DNA of 56,837 nt. It comes from Phycisphaerales bacterium. GTDB lineage: Bacteria; Planctomycetota; Phycisphaerae; Phycisphaerales; UBA1924. How positions within the stretch are numbered: position 1 is the stretch's first letter; every line of letters starts with the position of its first letter. This document shows, one piece after another, positions 29,908-38,490 of the stretch. Position numbers and translations under genes: made by a program. The stretch spans positions 1 through 56,837 of the forward strand of contig JANQQR010000020.1 of assembly GCA_028289195.1 (NCBI GenBank), in the 5' to 3' direction. The notes beneath the pieces are model-generated. The model was not told where the DNA came from and ran no database searches. It saw only the letters and a program-made list of their open reading frames with translations.

Positions 29908-31152
29908 CTAGGCGCCGAGCGTCTCCTGCTCGGGCATCTGCCCGATCGAGCTGGTGCGTCCGGTCCGCTTCTGGATCTGCAGCTCCGGGGGGAGCGACGC
30001 GAACGTGTAGTCGAAGATGTCGTCGGTCGTGGGTTTCTCGATGCCCTCGGCGTTCTTGACCACCTCGCTCACGATCTCCTTGGCCCTGGCCTCGAGCGCC
30101 TCTTGCTTGGAGTCGTCCCAGAGCTTCTTGGACTCGAGATACTTCCGCACGCGGATCAGCGGGTCCTTGCCCAGCCAGGCCTCGAGCTCCTCATCGTCGC
30201 GGTAGCGCCTGGCGTCGTCGGCGGTGGTGTGGTCGCCGAGGCGGTAGGTGACCGCCTCGATGAACACAGGCTTGTTCTCCTTCTTGGCGTACTCGATCGA
30301 CTCCTTCATGATCTTGTAGCTGGCGAAGATGTCGTTGCCGTCGATCTGGTGGCACTTCATGCCGTAGGCCAGGCCCTTCTGCGCGAACGTCTCGCTGCCC
30401 GTCTGCTTGGAGCGCGGCACGCTGATGGCCCAAAAGTTGTTCTGGCAGAAGAAGATCACCGGGAGGTTGAGCGCGCTGGCGAAGTTCATCGCCTCATGGC
30501 AGTCGCCCTCGCTGGTGGCGCCGTCGCCGAAGAACGCCACGGCCACGCCGTCCTTCTTCTGGTACTTCAGCGCCCAGGCGATGCCCGCGGCGTGCAGCGG
30601 GTGTGTGCCGATGGGGATCGAGATCGGCAGGATGTTCACGCCGTCGGGGATCTGATTGCCCCGCTCGTCGCCCATCCAGTGCAGGAGGATCTTCTCCATC
30701 GGCAGCCCGTTGAGGAACAGCGCGATGTTCTCGCGATAGCAGGGGATGAGCCAGTTCTCCTCGCCGAACTTCTTGATCGCCAGGCCGGCGCCCGCCGGTC
30801 CGGCCTCCTGGCCCTTGTTCTGCGGGTAGGTGCCCATGCGCCCCGAGCGCTGCAGCTTGAACGCGATCTCGTCGTAGTGCCGGCAGACCGACATCTTCTC
30901 GTAGAGGAAAACGACCTCGTCGTCGGTCAGCGTGCCCTTGGCCAGACGCGCATCGAGCTTGCCGTTCTCATCGAGGATCTGCGTGTGCTCGATCTCCGCC
31001 GAATACACGATGTTCTTCGCCATCTGCTTGGAGCCTCCTCCGCTCCGGGTCGACGTGGTCTTCCTGGCAGAACCGCTCGAGCGGGAGGCGGTGCTCCGCC
31101 CCGTCGTCTTCTTGCGGCTCGGTGATTTCCGGGTGGTCTTCTTACTGCTCAC
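29908..31152 (-). CDS. pdhA: 2-oxoacid dehydrogenase E1 component, alpha subunit, with basic N-terminal extension
   Basis: The 414 residues contain the PdhA core: GRMGTYPQNKGQEAGPAGAG, YRENIALFLNGLP, GNQIPDGVNILP, the thiamine-diphosphate motif FFGDGATSEGDCHEAMNFAS...NN, and the phosphorylation-loop region YRLGDHTTADDARRYR. It resembles the Gram-positive PDH/BCKDH alpha type. The GTG at 31152 overlaps the acyl-CoA dehydrogenase stop (GTGA) and adds about 43 residues of Lys/Arg/Ser/Thr. An ATG at 31023 with GGAGGAGG about ten bases upstream would give a normal 371-residue protein without that tail. Either start is possible. Confidence 0.9.
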   Translation of the reverse strand: MSSKKTTRKSPSRKKTTGRSTASRSSGSARKTTSTRSGGGSKQMAKNIVYSAEIEHTQILDENGKLDARLAKGTLTDDEVVFLYEKMSVCRHYDEIAFKLQRSGRMGTYPQNKGQEAGPAGAGLAIKKFGEENWLIPCYRENIALFLNGLPMEKILLHWMGDERGNQIPDGVNILPISIPIGTHPLHAAGIAWALKYQKKDGVAVAFFGDGATSEGDCHEAMNFASALNLPVIFFCQNNFWAISVPRSKQTGSETFAQKGLAYGMKCHQIDGNDIFASYKIMKESIEYAKKENKPVFIEAVTYRLGDHTTADDARRYRDDEELEAWLGKDPLIRVRKYLESKKLWDDSKQEALEARAKEIVSEVVKNAEGIEKPTTDDIFDYTFASLPPELQIQKRTGRTSSIGQMPEQETLGA

Positions 31153-33146
31153 TGAGCTGCGGCCCCTTCCGTGCGCGTGGGCGACTCGAACCCGTCGCCT
31201 GGGAATTGCTTGATGGCGTCCTGCCGGAGCGTGCGCCCCGTGCCCTGGGCGCTCGGGCTGCGCTCGGGGATCGCGAATCCCGAGTTCGCCAGCGTGTTGT
31301 TGTGCTCGATCGCGGCCTCGGCGGCGGTGCGCATCGAGTCGTCCGCGTTCTGCTCAAGGCGGCGCCACGACTCGCGGATCCACACCTCGGCCTGCTTGAG
31401 GAAGTGCAGGGCCGCGGCGCGATCGCGCTCGAACTCGGGGCCCTCCTGGCCCTCGCGGATCTGCGCGTCGAGCTTGCTCAGCGTGCAGGCCATGGCGTGG
31501 AGGTAGATCGCCACGTCGGCGATGCGGGCCTGGATCACCTGGCGCTCGAGGATCTTCTCCTCGTGCACCTTGCTGGCCATCTTGAACTGGTGGCTGTGGT
31601 CGCGGATCAGCGAGGCGAGCTTCTCGGCGTGGGCGCTTAACGACGGGTGGATCTTCTGGATCCGCCCCGGCGCCTTCTTGAGCCCGAAGAACAGCTCGAA
31701 GCCGAGCGGGATGGCCTTGCCCATGATGTTCGGGTTGAACGCGTTGCGGAACATCCGGCCGACATTGGCGCCGAAGCCCTCGCCGGCGCTCCACAGCAGC
31801 GAGTCCTTCACCGCGATCATCTGCTCGGCCAGCGCCTTGCCGCCGTAGCCGAAGATGAACGACTGCATCACCTCGTTGGCGCCCTCGACGATCAGGTTGA
31901 TGCGCGAGTCGCGGAAGATCCGCTCGACCTCGTTCTCGGTCATGTAGCTCTCGCCGCCCATGATCTGCACGGCGTCGTTCACCACGCGCCACCCCATCTC
32001 GGAGCAGAACGTCTTGCAGATGGCGGTCTCGATGCGGATGTCCTTGTCGCCCCGGTCCAGAAAGCCCGTGGTCATGTAGAGCATCGCGTCCATCGCGTAG
32101 CACAGCGACGCCATGTTCGCGATGCGCTCGCGGACCAGCTCGAAATCACCCAGCGGGCGGTCGAACTGGTAGCGGGTCTGCGACCACTTGATCGACTGGT
32201 CCATCGCCGTGCGCGCCCCGCCGAGCATGCCGGCGCTGAGCGTGCAGCGCCCGTAGTTCAGGCAGGTGAGCGCCACGTTCAGCCCGCGCCCCTCCTCGTG
32301 GAGCAGGTGGCTCTTGGGGACCTTCACGTCCTTGAAGCGGATGCGCGCCTGCCAGGTGCCACGGATGCCGCACTTGGAGCGGTTCTTCTGGTAGATCTCG
32401 ATGCCTTCCATGTCCGGCGTGCAGACGAGCGCCGTGACGCGCGTCTTGCCGGGGGCGATTTCCTGCTTGGACATCACCGTGAACAGGCCCGAGATCGCGC
32501 CGCTGGTCGCCCACTTCTTCTCGCCGTTGAGGATGTAGTGCTCGCCGTCCTCGCTGAGGTGGCAGTTGGTCTCCTGCCCGCCAGCGTCGCAGCCCACGTT
32601 CGGCTCGCTGAGGCAGAACGCGCTGACCCAGTCCTGGGCGAGGTGGGGGAGCCACTTGGCCTTCTGCTCCTCGTTGCCGAACAGCATGACCGCCTTGCAG
32701 CCGATCGACTGGTGCGCGCTGACGAGCACCGCCGTCGACCCGCAGTACGAGCCGATTTTCTCGAGCACGCGCACGTAGCTGGTCACGCCCATGCCCAGCC
32801 CGCCGTGCTCCTTGGGGATGGTCATCCCCATCACGCCGAGCTCGAACAGGCGGTCGATCACCCAGCGGGGGATCTCCTGCTCCTGATCGATGAGCACCGC
32901 GGGGTGCTCGTTCTTGAAGTAGTCGTCGAGGGCCGCGAGCAGCTGGTCGCAGCGGGCCGTCTCTTCGGCGTCGGACTTGGGGTACGGGAAGATCAGCTCT
33001 TCGCGCACGTGGCCCCAGAACATGTTCTGGATCCAGCCCATCTCGGTCGGGTCCGGCCCGAGGAGGACCTCGGCGTCGGCGAGCATTTTCGCGTCGCGCT
33101 CGCTGATGCCCTTCATCTTCTTGAGGTCGGCCTTGAGTTCGCTCAC
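31149..33146 (-). CDS. Acyl-CoA dehydrogenase, long VLCAD/ACAD9-like form
   Basis: A 665-residue FAD-dependent acyl-CoA dehydrogenase. Visible are MGMTIPKEHGGLGMG, the FAD-proximal CLSEPNVGCDAGG, WATSGAISGLFTVMS, QIMGGESYMTENEVERIFRD and the catalytic-base segment INLIVEGANEVMQSFI (Glu). About 200 extra C-terminal residues form a second helical domain, as in the long-chain VLCAD/ACAD9 group, so isovaleryl-CoA dehydrogenase (about 390 residues) is unlikely. The GTG start has AAGGAG seven bases upstream. It is translationally coupled to the E1alpha gene downstream. Confidence 0.93.
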   Translation of the reverse strand: MSELKADLKKMKGISERDAKMLADAEVLLGPDPTEMGWIQNMFWGHVREELIFPYPKSDAEETARCDQLLAALDDYFKNEHPAVLIDQEQEIPRWVIDRLFELGVMGMTIPKEHGGLGMGVTSYVRVLEKIGSYCGSTAVLVSAHQSIGCKAVMLFGNEEQKAKWLPHLAQDWVSAFCLSEPNVGCDAGGQETNCHLSEDGEHYILNGEKKWATSGAISGLFTVMSKQEIAPGKTRVTALVCTPDMEGIEIYQKNRSKCGIRGTWQARIRFKDVKVPKSHLLHEEGRGLNVALTCLNYGRCTLSAGMLGGARTAMDQSIKWSQTRYQFDRPLGDFELVRERIANMASLCYAMDAMLYMTTGFLDRGDKDIRIETAICKTFCSEMGWRVVNDAVQIMGGESYMTENEVERIFRDSRINLIVEGANEVMQSFIFGYGGKALAEQMIAVKDSLLWSAGEGFGANVGRMFRNAFNPNIMGKAIPLGFELFFGLKKAPGRIQKIHPSLSAHAEKLASLIRDHSHQFKMASKVHEEKILERQVIQARIADVAIYLHAMACTLSKLDAQIREGQEGPEFERDRAAALHFLKQAEVWIRESWRRLEQNADDSMRTAAEAAIEHNNTLANSGFAIPERSPSAQGTGRTLRQDAIKQFPGDGFESPTRTEGAAAQ

Positions 33147-33261
33147 GGTCGGTCTCCTTGTTCGTCCCTCGCTCGGCCACCGCTCCCGCCCGGAGAGGGT
33201 GCCGGTTCTCGCGGCCCCGGGAAGCCGCTCGGACCGTCCCGGAACCAGTGTCTCATGATCA

Positions 33262-34164
33262 TTATTTCTTTACAGCGCCGCGATCGAAAAACGCCTTGAT
33301 CGCGTCCTGAGCTTCTTTCGTGGCCCGCAGGCGGACCAGATGCTCCCGCTCCGCATCCAGGGCCGCGTGCCAGCCCCGCTCCACCCCGACCCGCACGCAG
33401 TCTGCAACCGCCGATGCGGCCTGATTCTGGGGCAGATCGGCCCGCACCCGCTCAAGTGCCGGGCCCACCTTCTCCCGCACGTCGTCGTCGCTCACGCAGC
33501 GCGGGTGCTCACGAGCCTCGGCGCGTGGCCGAGCCGCGATCTCCCGCGCCCGGCTCAGCAGCTCGGACGCATCCACGAGTTCCTCGATCAGCCCGGCCTC
33601 CGAAGCCTCGCTGATCGTCATGGGCTTGCCCTCGCACGCGCGCCGGATGGCCTGCGCCGGGTCCATGCGCGACGGGAGCGTGTTCGACCCGCCCCATCCG
33701 GGGCAGATCTGCAGGCTCGCCTCGGGCAGGCCCACCAGGTACGGCTTGGCGTCCTTCCCCGGCTCGGGAGACGCCGGACGCGCACCGATCAGCACGTCGC
33801 AGTGCAGCGCGATCTCCATGCCCCCGCCCAACGCCGCCCCGTTAATCGCAGCAACGCTCGTGCAGGGCAACTTGGCGATCCGCCCGCAGACGCGCTGGCC
33901 GAAGGCGATGTACTCATCGAGCTCCTCGTCCGAGAGGCTCATGATCTGCTGGAGGTTGGCCCCGGCCACGAACACCCGCCCGGCAGAGGCCAGCACGAAG
34001 CCCTTCAGGTCACTCCCGAGCGCTTCGGCCTCGTCCAGAGCGCCGTCGATCGCCCGCAGGAGGTCCCAATCCATGACGACAACCGGCCGATCGCCCTGTT
34101 TGAGCGTCAGCGTGGCGACGCCGGAGTCGTCGCGCACAAACGGCAGCCTCTGATGATCCTCCAT
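33262..34164 (-). CDS. Enoyl-CoA hydratase/isomerase (crotonase) family protein
   Basis: The 300 residues show the crotonase oxyanion-hole strands GRVFVAGANLQQI and AINGAALGGGMEIALHCDVL, and the GLPEASLQICPGWGGSNTLP segment with the Glu that acts as a catalytic acid/base in hydratases. This wording is closest to the N-terminal half of FadB/FadJ-type multifunctional proteins, but the dehydrogenase half is absent; a separate hydroxyacyl-CoA dehydrogenase lies at 55.7 kb. The last 90 residues are helical and longer than usual. It precedes the acyl-CoA dehydrogenase gene by 115 bases on the same strand. Confidence 0.88.
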   Translation of the reverse strand: MEDHQRLPFVRDDSGVATLTLKQGDRPVVVMDWDLLRAIDGALDEAEALGSDLKGFVLASAGRVFVAGANLQQIMSLSDEELDEYIAFGQRVCGRIAKLPCTSVAAINGAALGGGMEIALHCDVLIGARPASPEPGKDAKPYLVGLPEASLQICPGWGGSNTLPSRMDPAQAIRRACEGKPMTISEASEAGLIEELVDASELLSRAREIAARPRAEAREHPRCVSDDDVREKVGPALERVRADLPQNQAASAVADCVRVGVERGWHAALDAEREHLVRLRATKEAQDAIKAFFDRGAVKK

Positions 34165-34433
34165 CTGCAGAAGTCCTCATCGCCAGCGGGTGTGGGGGGG
34201 GTCAGAGCAGACCCGGAAGGGATCCGCCCGTCGCCGCGGGGAGCAGTCGCAGTATAGGCGACGGCGCCGGGGCCCGGCCGGATACGAACAAAAACCCACC
34301 GCCCGGGTTGGCGCGTCGGCGGACGCCCGCGCCGGTTGCGACCGATTTGCGACTCCCCGAGGCAGCGCATCCGAATTCGCGGCAGACTTGAGAACCGGGC
34401 CGATCCACAACTCACAAACCCGAGGAGCACAAC
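34165..34433 (+). other. Divergent intergenic region before the beta-helix genes
   Basis: 269 bases between the crotonase gene and the first beta-helix gene, without a protein-like frame. The promoters of both must lie here. No convincing -35/-10 pair was found; GAGGAGC stands eight bases before the ATG at 34434. Confidence 0.4.
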
Positions 34434-35519
34434 ATGATCCGCACAGCGCTCACGGTGGCCGCCTTCTCGATCGCGATCGCCTCGCCCGCCTCGTTCGCCG
34501 GTGAGCTGGCACCCCCGGCCGGCCCCGTCTCCCCCACGATGAAGGATCTGGAGGACGTCGAACCCCGGGTCCCGATCCGCAACGATTTCGACACCCTCAC
34601 CCCCATCGTCATCAGCCAGCCGGGCTCGTACTACCTCGCCGAGGACATCCTCGGCTTCCCCAACCAGCACGGCATCGAGATCACCTCGGGGGATGTGACG
34701 CTCGACATGCGCGGCTTCCGGATCCTGGGCAACACCGAGGTCGGCTCGGACGACGGAATCCACATCACGATCGGCTTGCGAAACGTGTCGATCTTCGGCG
34801 GCTCGATCATCGCCTTCTTCGGCGACGGGATCGAGGGCTTCGGCACGTTCAACACGCGCGTGAACGACGTCTACTGCGCCTTCAACGGCTCGGCCGGCAT
34901 CTCGACCGGGGAAGGGAGCGTCATCCGGGGATGCGTGACCGCCAACAACGGCTCGACGGGCATCGTCAGCAACGATTCGAGCACCGTCGTCGAGTGCTCC
35001 AGCGTGGGGAACGGTGGCATCGGCATCGTCACGAGTACGGGCTCGACGGTCGCGTCGTGCGCCGCCTACCTGAACGACAGCGACGGCTTCGCGGGCTCCG
35101 GCTCGTTCCTCAACTGCGCCTCGTACGAGAACGGCAAAGGCGGCGGCCAGGGCAGCGGGTTCCGCGTGTCGAACGGCTCGGTGATCATGGGATGCTCATC
35201 GCGGGCGCACACCAATCACGGCATCGAGCTATCGATCGGCATCGGGGGCTGCCTGGTGCTCTCGAACCAGTGCCGCGACAACGCCGGCGCGGGCGTCTTC
35301 GTTGGCCTCAACGACAACCGGATCGAGGCCAACAACGTGATCGGCAACAACATCGGCATCGACGTCAACTCGTCGCAGAACCTGATCATCTCCAACAGCG
35401 CCCGAGACAACACCACGTCGGATTTCGATATCAACGTGAACAACGCGCGTGGCCAGGTGCTCATCGTGACCAACAGCGTGATCACGTCGGGTAACCCATG
35501 GGCGAACCTGGTCTACTGA
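34434..35519 (+). CDS. Secreted right-handed beta-helix repeat protein 1
   Basis: The 361 residues have a signal peptide (RTALTVAAFSIAIASPASFA, cleavage near SFA-GE). A conserved N-terminal block (PPAGPVSPTMKDLEDVEPR) follows, then PIVISQPGSYYLAEDI and a long array of parallel beta-helix rungs rich in Gly, Asn, Ser and Val with capping Asn/Cys (GSTGIVSNDSSTVVECSSVG). This fold suits polysaccharide binding or lyase activity, or a surface structural role; no catalytic set is recognisable. It is the first of three tandem paralogues and the most diverged. The other two start 22 and 11 bases after the preceding stops. Confidence 0.8.
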   Translation: MIRTALTVAAFSIAIASPASFAGELAPPAGPVSPTMKDLEDVEPRVPIRNDFDTLTPIVISQPGSYYLAEDILGFPNQHGIEITSGDVTLDMRGFRILGNTEVGSDDGIHITIGLRNVSIFGGSIIAFFGDGIEGFGTFNTRVNDVYCAFNGSAGISTGEGSVIRGCVTANNGSTGIVSNDSSTVVECSSVGNGGIGIVTSTGSTVASCAAYLNDSDGFAGSGSFLNCASYENGKGGGQGSGFRVSNGSVIMGCSSRAHTNHGIELSIGIGGCLVLSNQCRDNAGAGVFVGLNDNRIEANNVIGNNIGIDVNSSQNLIISNSARDNTTSDFDINVNNARGQVLIVTNSVITSGNPWANLVY

Positions 35520-35541
35520 TTCCAAACCAGAGGTCAGACAC

Positions 35542-36609
35542 ATGCGCGCTCTCGCATCCTTCATCGTTCTCTGGACGGCTGCCGCACCGGCTCCCGCCGG
35601 CGACCTCACCCCTCCGGCGGGCCCTGTCGCCCCGACGATGAAGACGCTCGAGCAGGTCGAGCCGCGCACGCCGCTGGGCCAGACGGATGTGCCGATCGTG
35701 ATCACGGAGCCGGGGTCGTACTACCTGACCGAGAGCCTGGGCGCCGACGCGATCGACATGCCGTTCCTGATCAGGATCGAAGCCAACGAGGTCGCGATCG
35801 ATCTCCGCGGGTTCACACTGGATGGCGGGTACCTCGACCCCGACCCGGCGTGGGCGCGCACCGGGATCGAGGTTGCTCCGGACGTCTCGGGCACGTTCGT
35901 TCGGGACGGGTTCATCCGGGACATCACCAAGGGCATCGACGCGATCTCGGCGATCGGCACGACCGTCTCGGATGTCCACTGCGCATGGATCGTCCCACCG
36001 TTCCCGGGTGGCGCGGGCATCGCGGTGAACGACGGATCCGCAGTCCTCCACTGCACCGTCGATTTCACAGCGGAGACGGGGATCGTCGCACGCGGCGGGT
36101 GCTACGTGCACGCCTGCGCCCTCCATATGTGTTCGCGAGGGATCTCGGTGCTGGATGGATGCCTGGTCGACTCGTGCACAGTCGTGGACTCCGCCGGCAA
36201 CGGCATCAGGAGCCAGCGATCCGTCGTGCGGAACTGCGTGGTCCGGGGCGGCACCGTCGGGGTGTATCAGTTCACCGGCGGCTCGGTGATCGGCTGCGAA
36301 GTGACCGAAGCGTCCTCGATCGGGATCCAGATCGTCGGGACCGGGGGCGGCGTGGTGAGGAACAACTCGGCACGCCAAGGGCTCGGATCGGGCATCCAGG
36401 TCTCCGGAGAGCGCTGCCGCATCGAGGGCAACACGCTGACCGACAACGCAGGGGACGGCCTGCTCGTCAGCGGCACGGACAGCCTGATCGTGCGCAACGC
36501 TGCCAGCGGCAGCGGCGGGATGAACTACAACATCGGCGCGGGCAACAGCGTCGGCACGATCACCAACACCCCCGTCGGCGCGGGGGCGTGGGACAACTTC
36601 GAGTATTGA
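35542..36609 (+). CDS. Secreted right-handed beta-helix repeat protein 2
   Basis: The 355 residues have a signal peptide ending near APA-GD, then LTPPAGPVAPTMKTLEQVEP, VPIVITEPGSYYLTESL and about ten beta-helix rungs with frequent Cys (GGCYVHACALHMCSRGISVL). The conserved C-terminal block is GNSVGTITNTPVGAGAWDNF. It shares nearly identical DNA with the third copy at both ends of the gene while the middle differs, so rungs evolve faster than the ends. Function unknown; cell-surface or extracellular location is inferred from the signal peptide. Confidence 0.82.
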   Translation: MRALASFIVLWTAAAPAPAGDLTPPAGPVAPTMKTLEQVEPRTPLGQTDVPIVITEPGSYYLTESLGADAIDMPFLIRIEANEVAIDLRGFTLDGGYLDPDPAWARTGIEVAPDVSGTFVRDGFIRDITKGIDAISAIGTTVSDVHCAWIVPPFPGGAGIAVNDGSAVLHCTVDFTAETGIVARGGCYVHACALHMCSRGISVLDGCLVDSCTVVDSAGNGIRSQRSVVRNCVVRGGTVGVYQFTGGSVIGCEVTEASSIGIQIVGTGGGVVRNNSARQGLGSGIQVSGERCRIEGNTLTDNAGDGLLVSGTDSLIVRNAASGSGGMNYNIGAGNSVGTITNTPVGAGAWDNFEY

Positions 36610-36620
36610 GGGGCGTTCAC

Positions 36621-37700
36621 ATGAAGACTCAATTCGCACTCGCTGCCGTTCTCTTCCTCGCGGTGCCGAGCATGGCCGGCGATCTCACACCGCCGGCGGG
36701 CCCTGTCGCCCCGACGATGAAGACGCTCGAGCAGGTCGAGCCGCGCACGCCGCTGAGCCAGGCCGACGTGCCGATCGTGATCACGGAGCCGGGGTCGTAC
36801 TACCTCACGGAGAATCTGTCTCCGAACGCGAACATCGGCGACCTCATTCTGATAGACGCCGATCATGTCACGCTGGACCTGCGCGGCTTCTCTCTCATCA
36901 ACAAGCCGAACGGCGACAGCAACCTGTACGCGCTTCGCGGGATCTCGGTGAACACGGGAATCTCGGGTGCCCGGATAATGAACGGTTTCACGTTCGATTT
37001 CTGGAGGGGCATTTCAGCTTCAACCGCGATTGCGACCTCGGTCGAGTCGGTCCACGCGCTGGGGGCGACGACCGACGGCAGGTACGGCATCTGCGTCGGA
37101 GAGGCCTCCATCGTGCGCAACTGCACGGCTGCTGACCTGCAGGAGATCGGAATCACCGCGGACGATGGCTCCCTCATCATCGGCTCGACAGTCCACTTTT
37201 GCCAGACCGGGATCTGGGCGAACGGCGGGACGATCATCGATTCGTGTGTGGTCCGCAACTGCGGGATCTATGGGATCGTGAGCACATCGGGAGCAGGACT
37301 CGCGGCCGGCCATATCCGAAACTCTGTCGCCGTCGACGGGCAGGCGACCGGGATCATCGTTGCCGCGACCGGGGCCAGCGTGCGAATGAGCGCAGCCATC
37401 GACAATGCGGGAAGCGGGATCAGCGTTGTGGGCGAGTCAGCGGTGATCACCGGATCGACCTCGACCGGTAACGGCGGACACGGGATCGAGGTCAGTGGCG
37501 ATTTCAATCGCGTCGATGACAACACGGTCACAGGGAACACCCAATACGGCATCGAAGGCACGGGTACCGGGAACACCGTCACACGGAATCACGCCAGCGG
37601 CAATGGCGGGCTGAATTACAACATCGCCCCCGGCAACAGCGTCGGCACGATCACCAACACCCCGGTCGGCGCGGGCGCGTGGGACAACTTCGAGTTCTAA
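36621..37700 (+). CDS. Secreted right-handed beta-helix repeat protein 3
   Basis: The 359 residues have a signal peptide (KTQFALAAVLFLAVPSMA, cleavage near SMA-GD), the same LTPPAGPVAPTMKTLEQVEP block, a beta-helix of about eleven rungs (GNGGHGIEVSGDFNRVDDNT) and the GNSVGTITNTPVGAGAWDNF terminus. The start at 36621 was chosen because the signal peptide begins there; the open frame reaches far upstream inside the previous gene in another frame. The stop is three bases from the convergent crotonase gene. Confidence 0.82.
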   Translation: MKTQFALAAVLFLAVPSMAGDLTPPAGPVAPTMKTLEQVEPRTPLSQADVPIVITEPGSYYLTENLSPNANIGDLILIDADHVTLDLRGFSLINKPNGDSNLYALRGISVNTGISGARIMNGFTFDFWRGISASTAIATSVESVHALGATTDGRYGICVGEASIVRNCTAADLQEIGITADDGSLIIGSTVHFCQTGIWANGGTIIDSCVVRNCGIYGIVSTSGAGLAAGHIRNSVAVDGQATGIIVAATGASVRMSAAIDNAGSGISVVGESAVITGSTSTGNGGHGIEVSGDFNRVDDNTVTGNTQYGIEGTGTGNTVTRNHASGNGGLNYNIAPGNSVGTITNTPVGAGAWDNFEF

Positions 37701-37703
37701 TCC

Positions 37704-38456
37704 CTACTTCGCGACCCCGAACACCTTCGCCAGCATCGCCCGCGCCTCGGGCTGCTCGATCACGCTCGTTGACACCTCGGCCCCGCGTCGGACAAGCGAC
37801 GCGAACCGCTCGCCGTCCATCTCGTTGAGCAGGCCCTTGGTGGCGCGCAGGGCGTGGGGTCCGGCCTTGGCCAGGCGCCCGGTGATCCCGTCCACGGTGC
37901 TGTCGAGTTCTTCCCGGGGCACGCAGTGGCTGATCATGCCCAGCTCGTGGGCCCGCAGGCCGCTGAGCGTGCCGCCCTGGAGGAGAATGCGCCGGGCCCG
38001 GGCGGGGCCGACGAGGTTCACCATCCACGGCGCCACCACGCCCGGGCACACGCCCAGGTCGACCTCGGGGTAGCCCAGCTTGGCGTCGGGGTGGCTCACC
38101 TGCAGGTCGCAAACGCCCATCAGGCCGCAGCCCCCGCCCACGGCCGCGCCGTTCACGCGCGCCACCGTCACCATGGGCAGCGCCCGGATCTTCAGGGTCA
38201 GCTCGGCGATCGACCCCAGCAGGCGGGCGGGCGCGCCGGGCTCGTTGAGCACGGCCTTGAGGTCCATCCCCGCGCAGAACGTCGGCTCGGCCCCGGTCAC
38301 GACGCAGGCGTTCACGCCCTCGTGTCCCGCAAGCTCGTCGACCTTCTCGTCGAGAGCCGCGAGCAGGTCGATCGACAGCGCGTTGCGCTTGTCGGCCCGG
38401 TTGAGCACGAGCCTCGCCACGGGCCCCTCGATTTCCAGCAGTGCCAGGTCCGACAC
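37704..38456 (-). CDS. Enoyl-CoA hydratase/isomerase family protein, possible methylglutaconyl-CoA hydratase
   Basis: A 250-residue crotonase: ADKRNALSIDLLAALDEKV, TGAEPTFCAGMDLK, RVNGAAVGGGCGLMGVCDL and LGYPEVDLGVCPGVVAPWMV. The Glu of YPEV is in the position of catalytic Glu144 of rat crotonase. The PEVxLGVxPGVVxPW wording resembles LiuC/AUH-type hydratases of leucine degradation, and the HMG-CoA lyase gene two genes upstream agrees with that step. The GTG at 38456 has AAGGA seven bases upstream. Its upstream neighbour is a tandem paralogue. Confidence 0.85.
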   Translation of the reverse strand: MSDLALLEIEGPVARLVLNRADKRNALSIDLLAALDEKVDELAGHEGVNACVVTGAEPTFCAGMDLKAVLNEPGAPARLLGSIAELTLKIRALPMVTVARVNGAAVGGGCGLMGVCDLQVSHPDAKLGYPEVDLGVCPGVVAPWMVNLVGPARARRILLQGGTLSGLRAHELGMISHCVPREELDSTVDGITGRLAKAGPHALRATKGLLNEMDGERFASLVRRGAEVSTSVIEQPEARAMLAKVFGVAK

Positions 38457-38490
38457 GGACGGTCCTTTCTCGGTCAGTCGATGCGTCGCG

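Noticed and set aside
35542..37700. Frameshifted single large beta-helix gene split into two
   Set aside because: Both copies have their own start, signal peptide and conserved terminus, so they are separate tandem genes.
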